A DNA stretch of 38,512 nucleotides. It comes from JABDJZ01 sp047619685. GTDB lineage: Bacteria; Bacteroidota; Rhodothermia; Rhodothermales; UBA10348. The notes under the pieces are model-generated. The model searched no databases. It was not told the DNA's origin and was given only the letters and a program-made list of their open reading frames with translations. Within the stretch, counting starts at the first letter, position 1. Each line of letters starts with the position of its first letter. Positions 31,999 to 38,512 of the stretch are shown here, in pieces. Both the position numbers and the translations under genes were made by a program. The stretch covers positions 1 to 38,512 of the forward strand of contig JBLHLC010000037.1 of NCBI GenBank assembly GCA_047619685.1, in the 5' to 3' direction.

Positions 31999-32903
31999 CC
32001 CCAGTTGGGCACGCCCCCCGCCACCGAAACCGCCCGCTCCACAGCTGCCCGAAGCTCACCCGCCGCCGCAGAAGAAAGCCGCTGGTGCGGTGGCCGCACA
32101 TTCAGCCACCCGGAATCCCCGGACCGCTCGAACAAGAGCTGCTTCAGCCCCGCCACAAACGGCGCAGCAGACAGCGCCTCCCGATGCGCGGTGAGCCGCG
32201 CTTGGTCCGCAGGAGAGCGCGAAGCCACAACCGCGGCAGCCAAAGCAGAAGTAAGATTCGCCGACGCAGTCAAGCACCCAGCACCCCCTGCGGCAAGCAG
32301 ATCCAGCAGGAGCTTCTCGTTCCCAGTAAACACGCCCATCGAAGGATGCGCCAAAACCAGCCGCTTCATCCGCTCCAGATCCCCGGAAGAATCCTTCACA
32401 GCCGCAATTTCGGACGGCCACTGCGCCACCAGCCGAGCGATAAGCTCCTCGCTGAACCCAACGGCCACAAGCCGTGGAAAGTGATACAACACAATCCGCA
32501 ATCGCCCCGGCCGATCAACGCCCGCTACCAGTTGGGAGAAAAAGGCGAAAATACCGTCGTCGGTTACGCCTTTGTAATAAAACGGCGGTGTGATCAGCAC
32601 GCCCGCACACCCCGCGTCCACGGCATGCCGGCTCAACGCCACGCCGTCCGCAACGGCGCATGCACCGGTACCCACCACCAGCCGACCCATCTCAACCCCC
32701 GACAAAGCAAGCGCGTCCAAGGCATCGACTCGCTCCTGGATAGAGAAGGAATTCGCCTCGCCCGTAGACCCGAAAACGGCCACGCCATCGCACCCATGGG
32801 ACAACAACCACTGCACGTGTGCTGCAAATTTGTCGTGGTTAACCGACAGGTCGTCGTGAAGGGGCGTCACGCTTGCCGCCCAAACGCCGGAAAAGCTGCT
32901 CAT
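31995..32903 (-). CDS. DapA-family class I aldolase/lyase
   Basis: This 302-residue TIM-barrel protein belongs to the dihydrodipicolinate synthase / N-acetylneuraminate lyase family. The family signature is FGSTGE (44-49), the catalytic Tyr140 is in LYHFPR and the Schiff-base Lys170 is in IAAVKDSSGD. This family adds or removes pyruvate using a lysine imine; members include DapA, sialic acid lyase and keto-deoxy sugar-acid aldolases. The gene is coupled by a 4-base overlap to a HAD phosphatase, not to lysine genes, so a sugar-acid or nonulosonate aldolase role is more likely than lysine synthesis. Its stop overlaps the toxin remnant on the other strand. Confidence 0.87.
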   Translation of the reverse strand: MSSFSGVWAASVTPLHDDLSVNHDKFAAHVQWLLSHGCDGVAVFGSTGEANSFSIQERVDALDALALSGVEMGRLVVGTGACAVADGVALSRHAVDAGCAGVLITPPFYYKGVTDDGIFAFFSQLVAGVDRPGRLRIVLYHFPRLVAVGFSEELIARLVAQWPSEIAAVKDSSGDLERMKRLVLAHPSMGVFTGNEKLLLDLLAAGGAGCLTASANLTSALAAAVVASRSPADQARLTAHREALSAAPFVAGLKQLLFERSGDSGWLNVRPPHQRLSSAAAGELRAAVERAVSVAGGVPNWG

Positions 32904-33538
32904 GAAAGCGCCTCAATGATGTCGAAGTGCGAGGAAAAGACGCGGTGCGCGCCGCGAGCAAGGAGCTCAGCCCGGGGAAACGAGCCATCGTACGCCCATA
33001 CCGTGCAGCCCGCCGCCACGCCAGCCGCGACCCCGGAAAGCGAGTCCTCAAACACAAGGCAATCCGAAGGCGAAACCCCCAGCGCAGAGCTGGCCTTGAG
33101 GTAAGCGTCGGGCGCAGGCTTGTTAAAAGCAACATCCTCCTGGGCCACCACCGTATCGAAGTCCAACGCCAGTTTCGCCACCACGTCCTCGGCCCAATCC
33201 CGGGCGGTGGACGTCGCCAATCCGACCGGCAGCTTCAAAACCGAGCGCGCGTGGGCATACAGCTCCAGCGCCCCCGGAATGGTCGCCACAAAAGGCAGCC
33301 AGGCCGAGTAAATCGCACAGTACAGCGTCTCGAACTCGCCGATCGAGAAACGCCCGTCGCCAAATCCAGCCACGTCCTTGTACACGACATGTGCGGCCTT
33401 CCCTGGATAGGCATCCATATTGGCCCGCGGGATGCTATACGCCATCGCATCGGCCGTGGCCTCGAGCGCACGCATGGACAGCGGCTCGGAGTCAATAATG
33501 ACCCCGTCCATATCAAAAATGACGGCCTTGAACTTCAT
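32900..33538 (-). CDS. HAD-family sugar phosphatase / beta-phosphoglucomutase-like
   Basis: This 212-residue HAD subfamily IA hydrolase has the nucleophile and acid pair Asp9/Asp11 in FDMDGVIIDSEP, a four-helix cap, a motif II threonine/serine region (GLATSTARDW), a motif III lysine (NKPAPDAYLKA) and a motif IV acid (FEDSLSGVAAG). This is the layout of beta-phosphoglucomutases and 2-deoxyglucose-6-phosphate phosphatases. I chose the ATG at 33538, where the family starts; the frame is open upstream into the divergent gap. It is the first gene of a two-gene operon with the DapA-family enzyme, which together suggest a pathway from a phosphorylated sugar acid. Confidence 0.88.
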   Translation of the reverse strand: MKFKAVIFDMDGVIIDSEPLSMRALEATADAMAYSIPRANMDAYPGKAAHVVYKDVAGFGDGRFSIGEFETLYCAIYSAWLPFVATIPGALELYAHARSVLKLPVGLATSTARDWAEDVVAKLALDFDTVVAQEDVAFNKPAPDAYLKASSALGVSPSDCLVFEDSLSGVAAGVAAGCTVWAYDGSFPRAELLARGAHRVFSSHFDIIEALS

Positions 33539-33661
33539 GCGATGGGGGCTGCGAGCGGGAGGGCGAGGCGTAGCCCGAAAACTAGTGGATAACTCGGCCC
33601 CACGGCGGGCCCCGGGAAGCCTAATTTTGAGAGGACATTTCCTTTCCCAAACTGCTCCGTC

Positions 33662-34120
33662 ATGCCCACACCGCACTACCAGCGAGTCCGTTCTTTCATG
33701 CAAAAGGTCGGGCAACAGACGCCAACCGAGGTCTTCGTTCCCGAGGCCGACATTCGCGTCTTGCGGGCCAAGCTGATTCTGGAGGAAGCGCTGGAGACGG
33801 TCGAGGCGCTGGGTGTCTCCGTTCGGGCTGGCGAAGGCGGGCCGCTCATTGAAGAGAAGTCGCTACAGTATTCGCACGGCAACCCGGTAGACATTGAGGG
33901 CGTGGTGGACGGCTGTGCCGACATCTCGGTCGTTACCATCGGCACGCTCATCGCCTTCGGCATTGACGACGAGCCGGTGCTGGAAGAGGTGGATGCGGCG
34001 AACCTGCGCAAATTTGGCCCCGGCGGCCGCATGCGCGAGGACGGCAAGTGGCTGAAGCCGCCCGATTGGACGGCGCCGGACATCCACGGTGCCATCGCCA
34101 GGGGGAATCCGGCCGGCTGA
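33662..34120 (+). CDS. MazG-like nucleotide pyrophosphohydrolase
   Basis: This 152-residue all-alpha protein resembles the MazG/HisE-like pyrophosphohydrolase superfamily, which hydrolyses nucleoside triphosphates to monophosphates. Metal ligands fit Glu41, Glu42 and Glu45 in ILEEALETVEAL and Asp83 and Asp87 in VDGCADISVVTIG. The C-terminal FGPGGRMREDGKWLKPPDW tail is typical of the phage- and bacteria-encoded forms of about 150 residues. It stands alone, divergent from the HAD gene over 123 bases. A house-cleaning role for non-canonical nucleotides is likely; which nucleotide is not shown by the sequence. Confidence 0.83.
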   Translation: MPTPHYQRVRSFMQKVGQQTPTEVFVPEADIRVLRAKLILEEALETVEALGVSVRAGEGGPLIEEKSLQYSHGNPVDIEGVVDGCADISVVTIGTLIAFGIDDEPVLEEVDAANLRKFGPGGRMREDGKWLKPPDWTAPDIHGAIARGNPAG

Positions 34121-34172
34121 GCGTTGCACGTTGGCCCATGAGGCGCTCTGTCTGTAAAAAGCCAGAGATCCC

Positions 34173-36272
34173 ATGCGTCAACTATTGCTCCTCCGCCCAC
34201 TCCGGTTCACCCGGCGGGAATTGCTCCTGCTCGCCCTCGGCGCGGCGTCGCTCAGCTCGTGCGGCGTCCCGGCCTTCGCGCAAGACGTCCGCCTTTCCGA
34301 GACGTTCGACACGGCCACGCCGCCATCCTTGCCGGTCGGTTGGACTGGCGATTGGCTCACCTCGGCTTCGTCCGCTTCGAGTGGATCCGCGGCCAATAAC
34401 CTGGCTGACACCGGCACAGGGCTCTCCACCGCCACCAGTGCCGAATTCAGCCTCGAAGCCGCCGGCGCCGCCACACTAACCTACCTGGCGCGAAGAACCA
34501 GCAGCTACCCGGCGGAGGCGCTCACCATGGTATTCGTCACCGCGGCGGGGGACTTCCCGGTTGCCGGCGCCTCGGGTCTGCCAGAAACCCCCAGCGCGTG
34601 GCTGGAACTGACATTTGCCGTTCCGCAGGGCGTTCTGGGCTCAGCCGCCGTCCGGGTGCGATTCGATTCGGCCGGAGGCACATCCAGCGGCTCAAACGCC
34701 CGGATTGACGATGTCGCGGTGACCATCACCGCCCCGGAAGCCACCGGCGGTACGCTCGGATTTGCCACGCCGGTGCAGGAAGCCCTGGCTGGCACGCAAG
34801 GCGTCCTGCTGCCTCTCGCCCTGGATTGGAACGGGAACGAGTCGCTCTCCGGGATGCAGTTCTCCCTCACGCACGACGCGGAAGCTGGCGCCGTACTCAC
34901 GGGATACGTTCGGGGTGCGGCGTTGGCCGAGATATCCGCCTGGACGCTGACCAACGAAGGCGCGAATACGTTGGCACTGTCCAACGGTCAGACGGGCTTG
35001 TCGGCCGGCACGTACGATCCGTTGCTCTACGCCGCCTTTGACCTGGCGGATGTGACGGATACCACCGTCGTGACGCTCCAAATCAACGGGCTAGTGGGAG
35101 CCACGGCCGTTCCCGATGGCACCGACGCCGGGCTGATCGCGCAGCCGGCCGGCGCCACGCTCCGCATCCTGCCCCGGGCCGCGCTCTTCGAGGTAGCCGA
35201 TTCACTGGACGTGGGTTCGGCGCCGGTTGGCGGATCGGTGTCGGCACCGATCTGGCTCCACAACCGCGGGACGGCAGATCTGACGCTGGCCAGCATCGGC
35301 ACGGACTCGGGCGCCTTTTCGGTCACACCGGCGGCCGTCTCACTGGCCCCCGGTGACTCGGCTCAGGCCAGCGTGACGTTCCAGCCCACCGCTACGGATA
35401 TCGGCTATGTCACCGCGAGCCTTCTGGCGGACGGAGGCACCTACACCACACTCACCGCAACTGGCACGGCGGCCTGGGGCGACGCCACCGACGACGGCGC
35501 CGTGGATGTCGGCGACATAGTGCTTGGGGTGGACGTCGCCTTGGGCCGCGTGCAGCCCGCGATCACGGTCCAGGCCAGCCTGGACGTCTACCCATTTCCG
35601 GCGGGTGACGGAGATGTCGATGTCCGCGATCTCACGGTGCTCACCCAGGCAGTCCTCCGGGGTCAGTGGCCCAACGCTGTTGCGTTGGTCACACTCCAGC
35701 AAGCCGCCGGGAAGGCGACGACGGGGGTTCAGTTTGTTCTGGACGGTTCGGTCCTCCTGGTGGAAATCGCCCAGGAGGTCCGCGGGCTGCAGGCTGAGTT
35801 CCTCTGGGCGGGCGGGGCGTCGCGCGTCGGTAAAGCCCAGATAGCGCAGGCGTTGGACCGGCTTCGGGTGGTATGGGCGCCGATGGACGGAGGCATGCTT
35901 CCGATGGGCCTGCACCCGGTGGCTGATCTGGGCGGCGGCGGAGGCGCCGTCGCAGCAGCAGCGACCGCCGAGGCCAAACTACTGGCCGGCCTCGCCATTG
36001 GCCCGACCGGCGAGCGTCTCACTGTCTCCGCGGCCGAAATCCCGCGCGACGCCAAACTTCGGCCATACCCCAATCCCTTCTCACCATTGAGGGACGCGGC
36101 CCTGGTCCTGCCCACAACGCAGGAGGTCAAGGTGGTAGACGTCCTGGGACGTGAAGTCTGGCGAGGCCAAGGCTCCTGGGACGGCCGAACGCGGAGCGGC
36201 AATGTCGTCGCATCCGGTCTCTACTCCATCCGGGCCGGCACACGAAGCTGGCCCGTGGTAGTCATCGAGTAG
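34173..36272 (+). CDS. Secreted multidomain protein with type IX sorting domain
   Basis: This is a 699-residue exported protein. The N-terminal signal region (about 1-37, ending PAFAQ) is followed by a beta-sandwich (about 40-190) ending in IDDVAVTI, as in choice-of-anchor/MAM-like domains. Next comes a cohesin-like region (about 195-335), then an Ig-like HYDIN/ASPM-type domain (about 340-430; VGSAPVGGSVSAPIWLHNRG). A dockerin-like segment follows with two Asp-rich loops (DATDDGAVDVGDI and GDGDVDVRDLTVL). The C-terminus (PYPNPFSPLRDAALV ... SGLYSIRAG) is a type A sorting domain for the type IX secretion system, so the protein should be attached to or released from the cell surface. It has no visible catalytic domain. 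Confidence 0.85.
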   Translation: MRQLLLLRPLRFTRRELLLLALGAASLSSCGVPAFAQDVRLSETFDTATPPSLPVGWTGDWLTSASSASSGSAANNLADTGTGLSTATSAEFSLEAAGAATLTYLARRTSSYPAEALTMVFVTAAGDFPVAGASGLPETPSAWLELTFAVPQGVLGSAAVRVRFDSAGGTSSGSNARIDDVAVTITAPEATGGTLGFATPVQEALAGTQGVLLPLALDWNGNESLSGMQFSLTHDAEAGAVLTGYVRGAALAEISAWTLTNEGANTLALSNGQTGLSAGTYDPLLYAAFDLADVTDTTVVTLQINGLVGATAVPDGTDAGLIAQPAGATLRILPRAALFEVADSLDVGSAPVGGSVSAPIWLHNRGTADLTLASIGTDSGAFSVTPAAVSLAPGDSAQASVTFQPTATDIGYVTASLLADGGTYTTLTATGTAAWGDATDDGAVDVGDIVLGVDVALGRVQPAITVQASLDVYPFPAGDGDVDVRDLTVLTQAVLRGQWPNAVALVTLQQAAGKATTGVQFVLDGSVLLVEIAQEVRGLQAEFLWAGGASRVGKAQIAQALDRLRVVWAPMDGGMLPMGLHPVADLGGGGGAVAAAATAEAKLLAGLAIGPTGERLTVSAAEIPRDAKLRPYPNPFSPLRDAALVLPTTQEVKVVDVLGREVWRGQGSWDGRTRSGNVVASGLYSIRAGTRSWPVVVIE

Positions 36273-36328
36273 CCGATCAGCCACAACCCCAGCCGCAAGA
36301 AACATCCCACCACGATCATGCATTCATT

Positions 36329-36349
36329 ATGACATCACTATCAAGTCAT
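36329..36349. promoter_or_regulatory. Inverted repeat before the VapB-like gene (possible operator)
   Basis: Arms ATGAC (36329-36333) and GTCAT (36345-36349) are separated by 11 bases in the AT-rich leader of the toxin-antitoxin pair. Antitoxin-toxin complexes of this type usually repress their own promoter through short palindromes. The ATG in the left arm is also an in-frame start, but the protein family starts at 36362, which leaves the repeat upstream. Confidence 0.35.
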
Positions 36350-36361
36350 CCGGATCGGGGC

Positions 36362-36616
36362 ATGGCCGTCATCACTGTTCGAAACGTACCAGAAGACCTC
36401 CACCTTGCGCTTAAGGAACTGGCCGAGACAGAGAGCCGCAGCCTGAATTCCCAGATCGTGGTGCTGCTGACAAAAGGTCTCGCGGATCAGGCTGCCAGCG
36501 CCAAACGAAAAAAGCATGTCCAAGAGCTCTGGGATCGGCGCCCCGCTCTGCCCCGCGTGGAGATCACAACTGAGGAGATCCTGGCCATGATTCGCGAGGG
36601 GAGGGAGCACCCTTGA
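36362..36616 (+). CDS. FitA/VapB-type ribbon-helix-helix antitoxin
   Basis: This 84-residue antitoxin begins MAVITVRNVPEDLHLALKELA, the strand and first helix of FitA-like/Arc-type DNA-binding domains. It continues with SRSLNSQIVVLLTKGL and a basic-to-acidic C-terminal tail that would wrap around the toxin. I chose the ATG at 36362 because the family starts there; an ATG at 36329 is possible. Its stop overlaps the TTG start of the PIN toxin by 4 bases (TTGA), so the two are translationally coupled. All expected parts are present and the pair looks functional. Confidence 0.86.
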   Translation: MAVITVRNVPEDLHLALKELAETESRSLNSQIVVLLTKGLADQAASAKRKKHVQELWDRRPALPRVEITTEEILAMIREGREHP

Positions 36617-37017
36617 TCGTCTCCGACGCCTCCGTGATTGTGTCCTTGGTCCTGCCAGGGCACGGGGGCCATTCTCAGGCGTGGAAACTCCTGGATGCAG
36701 AGGCCCGCTGGATTGCACCGCCCTTGTGGCGTCTGGAACTGATCAGTTCTCTCCTACAGTACGTCCGGCATGGTAGGTACACCGCAGATGAAGCGCACGA
36801 AGCGCTGACTTTCGCGGAGGGTGTCGTCGCGACCTCCGCCATCGAGCCCTACAAGGGCACCTTCGACACAGCGCTGGAATGTCGCCTTTCCGCCTACGAT
36901 GCGCACTATGTTGAATTGGCGCGGTCCATCGGCGCACGGCTTATCACCTTGGACCAGCGGCTGCAAAAGGCCGCTCCAGACGTGGCCATGTCCCCTGAGG
37001 AATTCCTGAAGGCCTAG
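36613..37017 (+). CDS. vapC: PIN-domain toxin (VapC type)
   Basis: This 134-residue PIN-domain ribonuclease is the toxin partner of the preceding antitoxin. The four acidic residues of the active site can be placed at Asp5 (VSDASV), Glu42 (RLELIS), Asp96 (SAYDAHYVELA) and Asp114 (ITLDQRL). VapC toxins cleave tRNA or rRNA. The start is TTG at 36613, overlapping the antitoxin stop, so toxin output depends on antitoxin translation. The IS110-family element begins only about 6 bases after the stop codon and leaves the gene intact. Confidence 0.9.
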   Translation: MIVSDASVIVSLVLPGHGGHSQAWKLLDAEARWIAPPLWRLELISSLLQYVRHGRYTADEAHEALTFAEGVVATSAIEPYKGTFDTALECRLSAYDAHYVELARSIGARLITLDQRLQKAAPDVAMSPEEFLKA

Positions 37018-37023
37018 ATACTA

Positions 37024-37044
37024 TAGCAGGACCCCCATAAGGTA
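37024..37044 (+). repeat. Left inverted repeat of the IS110-family element
   Basis: It begins TAGCAGGACCC and ends AAGGTA, matching the reverse complement of 38481-38501 except for four central bases. Just inside lies a second inverted repeat, GGGATC (37045-37050) and GATCCC (37064-37069), in front of the transposase start. Confidence 0.8.
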
Positions 37045-37086
37045 GGGATCGGGTATCCTTAGAGATCCCACCAACCGAAGGTCCTC

Positions 37087-38205
37087 ATGGCAACTCAAGC
37101 TCTACGTTCGGTCGTTGTCGGCCTGGACGTCCATAAAGACACCATCATGTCGTGCACGTTCAACCCGGTGAACGGCGAAATCGGCAAGGCACGTCAGTTC
37201 ATAAATACGCCCGACCGCTTGGCAAAGCACGTGCGGGCGCTTCGCGCCTCCGGCCTGGAGCCTCGCATGTGTTATGAAGCCTCGTCTTGCGGGTACGTCA
37301 TATATCGTCAGTTGCTCGCCTTGGGTGTGGACTGCGGGGTGATCGCTCCGACCTCCATTCCTCGGCGTGCCGGTGATCGCATCAAGACCGACCGGAGAGA
37401 CGCGGAGAAGCTGGCTACGATGTACGCAGGCGGCCTACTGGAAACGGTATCCGTCCCAGACGAAGAACTCGAACAGGTCCGCGCGTTGGTGCGATGCCGA
37501 CAATCACTCACAGACGACCTGATACGAGCCAAACACCGTACCACGCGTCATCTGGAAGCGCGTGGTTCCATCTTCAGGGATGGCAAGAACTGGAGTCAAG
37601 CGTTCTGGGCCTGGCTCAACAAGATCGAGCTGGTCGGTGCTGATCAAATGGTTCTCCGGGTCTGGATTGAAGAGATCCACTACCTGGAGGGTCAGATCCG
37701 GTCACTGGATACCCGCCTGGCCCAAGAGGCAGCGGGAGACCGATTCCGCGACACGGTCCGCGTGTTGGGTGCCTTCCGGGGCGTGGCAACCCTCACCGCG
37801 CTGACCTTGGCCACGGAACTGGGCGATATCCGAAGGTTCACCTCACCCCGCCAATTGATGGCATACTTAGGGCTTGTACCGAGTGAGTACTCCTCCGGCA
37901 ACACCACCCGCCGAGGAGGAATCACCAAGACCGGGAATGCGCACGCACGCAAGGCCCTCGTGTCGGCTGCCTGGAAATACGCGAGCCGGCCAGCACTCAC
38001 CGCCACACTCAAGAAACGCCAACAAGGGCTCCCGCCAGAAATCGTTGCGACCTCGTGGAAAGCACAACAGCGGCTCCACAAACGCTTCAAGGCCCTCGCG
38101 ATCCGAAAACCGCGATCCGTAGCTAACGTGGCGGTGGCCCGCGAACTGGCTGGATTCCTTTGGGCAGCCCTCCACCAAGCACCAAACCCAATCACCCAAG
38201 CCTAA
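37087..38205 (+). CDS. IS110-family transposase/recombinase (DEDD)
   Basis: This 372-residue recombinase has an N-terminal RuvC-like DEDD domain with Asp14 (VGLDVHKD), Glu64 (CYEASS), Asp102 and Asp105 (IKTDRRDAEKLA). The C-terminal Transposase_20 domain runs GVATLTALTLATELGDI, FTSPRQLMAYLGLVPSEYSSG and TRRGGITKTGNAHARKAL, where Ser269 or Ser270 would be the catalytic serine. These enzymes use a structured bridge RNA from the element's own noncoding end to pair with donor and target DNA. Length and motifs look intact, so the element may be active. An in-frame ATG at 37087 follows a weak AAGG. Confidence 0.95.
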   Translation: MATQALRSVVVGLDVHKDTIMSCTFNPVNGEIGKARQFINTPDRLAKHVRALRASGLEPRMCYEASSCGYVIYRQLLALGVDCGVIAPTSIPRRAGDRIKTDRRDAEKLATMYAGGLLETVSVPDEELEQVRALVRCRQSLTDDLIRAKHRTTRHLEARGSIFRDGKNWSQAFWAWLNKIELVGADQMVLRVWIEEIHYLEGQIRSLDTRLAQEAAGDRFRDTVRVLGAFRGVATLTALTLATELGDIRRFTSPRQLMAYLGLVPSEYSSGNTTRRGGITKTGNAHARKALVSAAWKYASRPALTATLKKRQQGLPPEIVATSWKAQQRLHKRFKALAIRKPRSVANVAVARELAGFLWAALHQAPNPITQA

Positions 38206-38480
38206 GGCGACACCTACACTACCCAAAACTGCCTCCCGGAGACAGAGCCGGACGCGATTGGAGAACCCACGCTCGGACTATGCGATAGTCACATAACTGG
38301 AGTCAAAATCCAATGACAAACTCGCGTTCCTAGATCGTGGCAGCTCCCGACGAATCATGTATAAGGCGATAGGGCCGAGGCCCGAACTCGCGTACATCAG
38401 AATGATCCATCGTCGAAAATGTCCGGTCCTGCTCCTGGAGGCACCCTATTCTAAACAAAAATGACCTGATTCGCCCATCA
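38206..38480 (+). ncRNA. Candidate bridge RNA in the 3' noncoding end of the insertion sequence
   Basis: The 275 bases between the transposase stop and the right inverted repeat contain no gene but several hairpins: a perfect GACTAT-GCG-ATAGTC stem at 38276-38290 and a GGGC-CGAG-GCCC stem near 38372-38384. The 9-mer GGTCCTGCT at 38425-38433 is identical to the right end (38492-38500) and complementary to the left end (37025-37033), as expected of a donor-binding loop. CCTAGAT at 38329-38335 also occurs in the left flank (37013-37019), but a 7-base match can be chance. The RNA is inferred from family knowledge and position; its ends are not defined. Confidence 0.45.
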
Positions 38481-38501
38481 TACCTTGACAGGGTCCTGCT
38501 A
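38481..38501 (-). repeat. Right inverted repeat of the IS110-family element
   Basis: On the minus strand it begins TAGCAGGACCC and ends AAGGTA, pairing with 37024-37044 in 17 of 21 positions. The window ends 11 bases beyond it. Confidence 0.8.
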
Positions 38502-38512
38502 CATCAGTCCGG

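Larger units (their letters stand above)
37024..38501 (+). mobile_element. IS110-family insertion sequence, IS1111-like layout
   Basis: This roughly 1478-base element is bounded by 21-base imperfect inverted repeats (17 of 21 match: TAGCAGGACCC outer block, AAGGTA inner block). It contains one transposase gene, with about 63 bases before and about 275 bases after it. IS110 elements proper have no inverted repeats and a long 5' noncoding end; the IS1111 subgroup has short subterminal repeats and a long 3' noncoding end, which is what is seen here. Exact ends may lie a few bases outside the repeats. No target duplication is seen or expected. It is inserted directly behind the VapC-type gene. 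Confidence 0.8.

Noticed and set aside
31935..33104. 389-codon open frame on the plus strand
   Set aside because: It is antisense to the DapA-family and HAD genes, which have intact active sites; Arg/His/Pro-rich shadow.

Overview
The window looks like a chromosomal stretch from a GC-rich member of the Bacteroidota/Rhodothermota side of the tree, with a Rhodothermales-like marine bacterium as my best guess. The evidence is a secreted protein with a type IX secretion sorting domain (34173-36272), a TonB-dependent receptor with an N-terminal carboxypeptidase-regulatory-like domain (17403-20240), high GC, frequent GTG/TTG starts and many starts without a Shine-Dalgarno. The taxon is inferred; there is no rRNA or other marker gene here.

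Left part (about 1.4-16.5 kb): a surface-glycan locus. A tightly coupled plus-strand operon with four successive 4-base start/stop overlaps encodes an aldo/keto reductase, a fused sugar cytidylyltransferase (SpsF type) plus class III aminotransferase (glutamate-1-semialdehyde aminomutase type), a NeuB-type sialate synthase lacking its C-terminal SAF domain, a PseG/SpsG-type nucleotide-sugar hydrolase and a methyltransferase. It converges on a minus-strand operon of a TPP-dependent acetolactate-synthase-like enzyme, an SDR reductase and an ATP-grasp ligase. A GH57-like protein, a membrane-anchored UDP-GlcNAc 4,6-dehydratase (CapD/WbpM type) and a UDP-GlcNAc 6-dehydrogenase (WbpA type) follow. 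Together these suggest synthesis of an unusual nonulosonic-acid-like and possibly branched sugar. A DnaQ-type exonuclease and a small unknown gene bound the locus on the left.

Middle (17-23.3 kb): an outer-membrane receptor, a small ribbon-helix-helix-like protein, an alpha/beta hydrolase, a RidA protein and a MATE transporter. A good intrinsic terminator follows the MATE gene.

Decay zone (23.3-32 kb): a frameshifted and internally deleted Fic gene; a Uma2-type nuclease gene cut by an in-frame TAG; a gene-free stretch with two inverted copies of an 80-bp repeat; an AAA/DUF4143 protein with a degraded P-loop; a very large SNF2 helicase whose 3' end runs into a Phd/YefM-type antitoxin that has lost its N-terminus; and a YoeB-type toxin that has lost its catalytic core through an internal in-frame deletion.

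Right part (32-38.5 kb): a DapA-family aldolase and a HAD phosphatase in an operon, a MazG-like pyrophosphohydrolase, the sorting-domain protein, an apparently intact VapBC-type toxin-antitoxin pair, and a complete IS110-family element of IS1111-like layout. The element has 21-bp imperfect terminal inverted repeats and a roughly 275-base noncoding 3' region that is a candidate bridge RNA.
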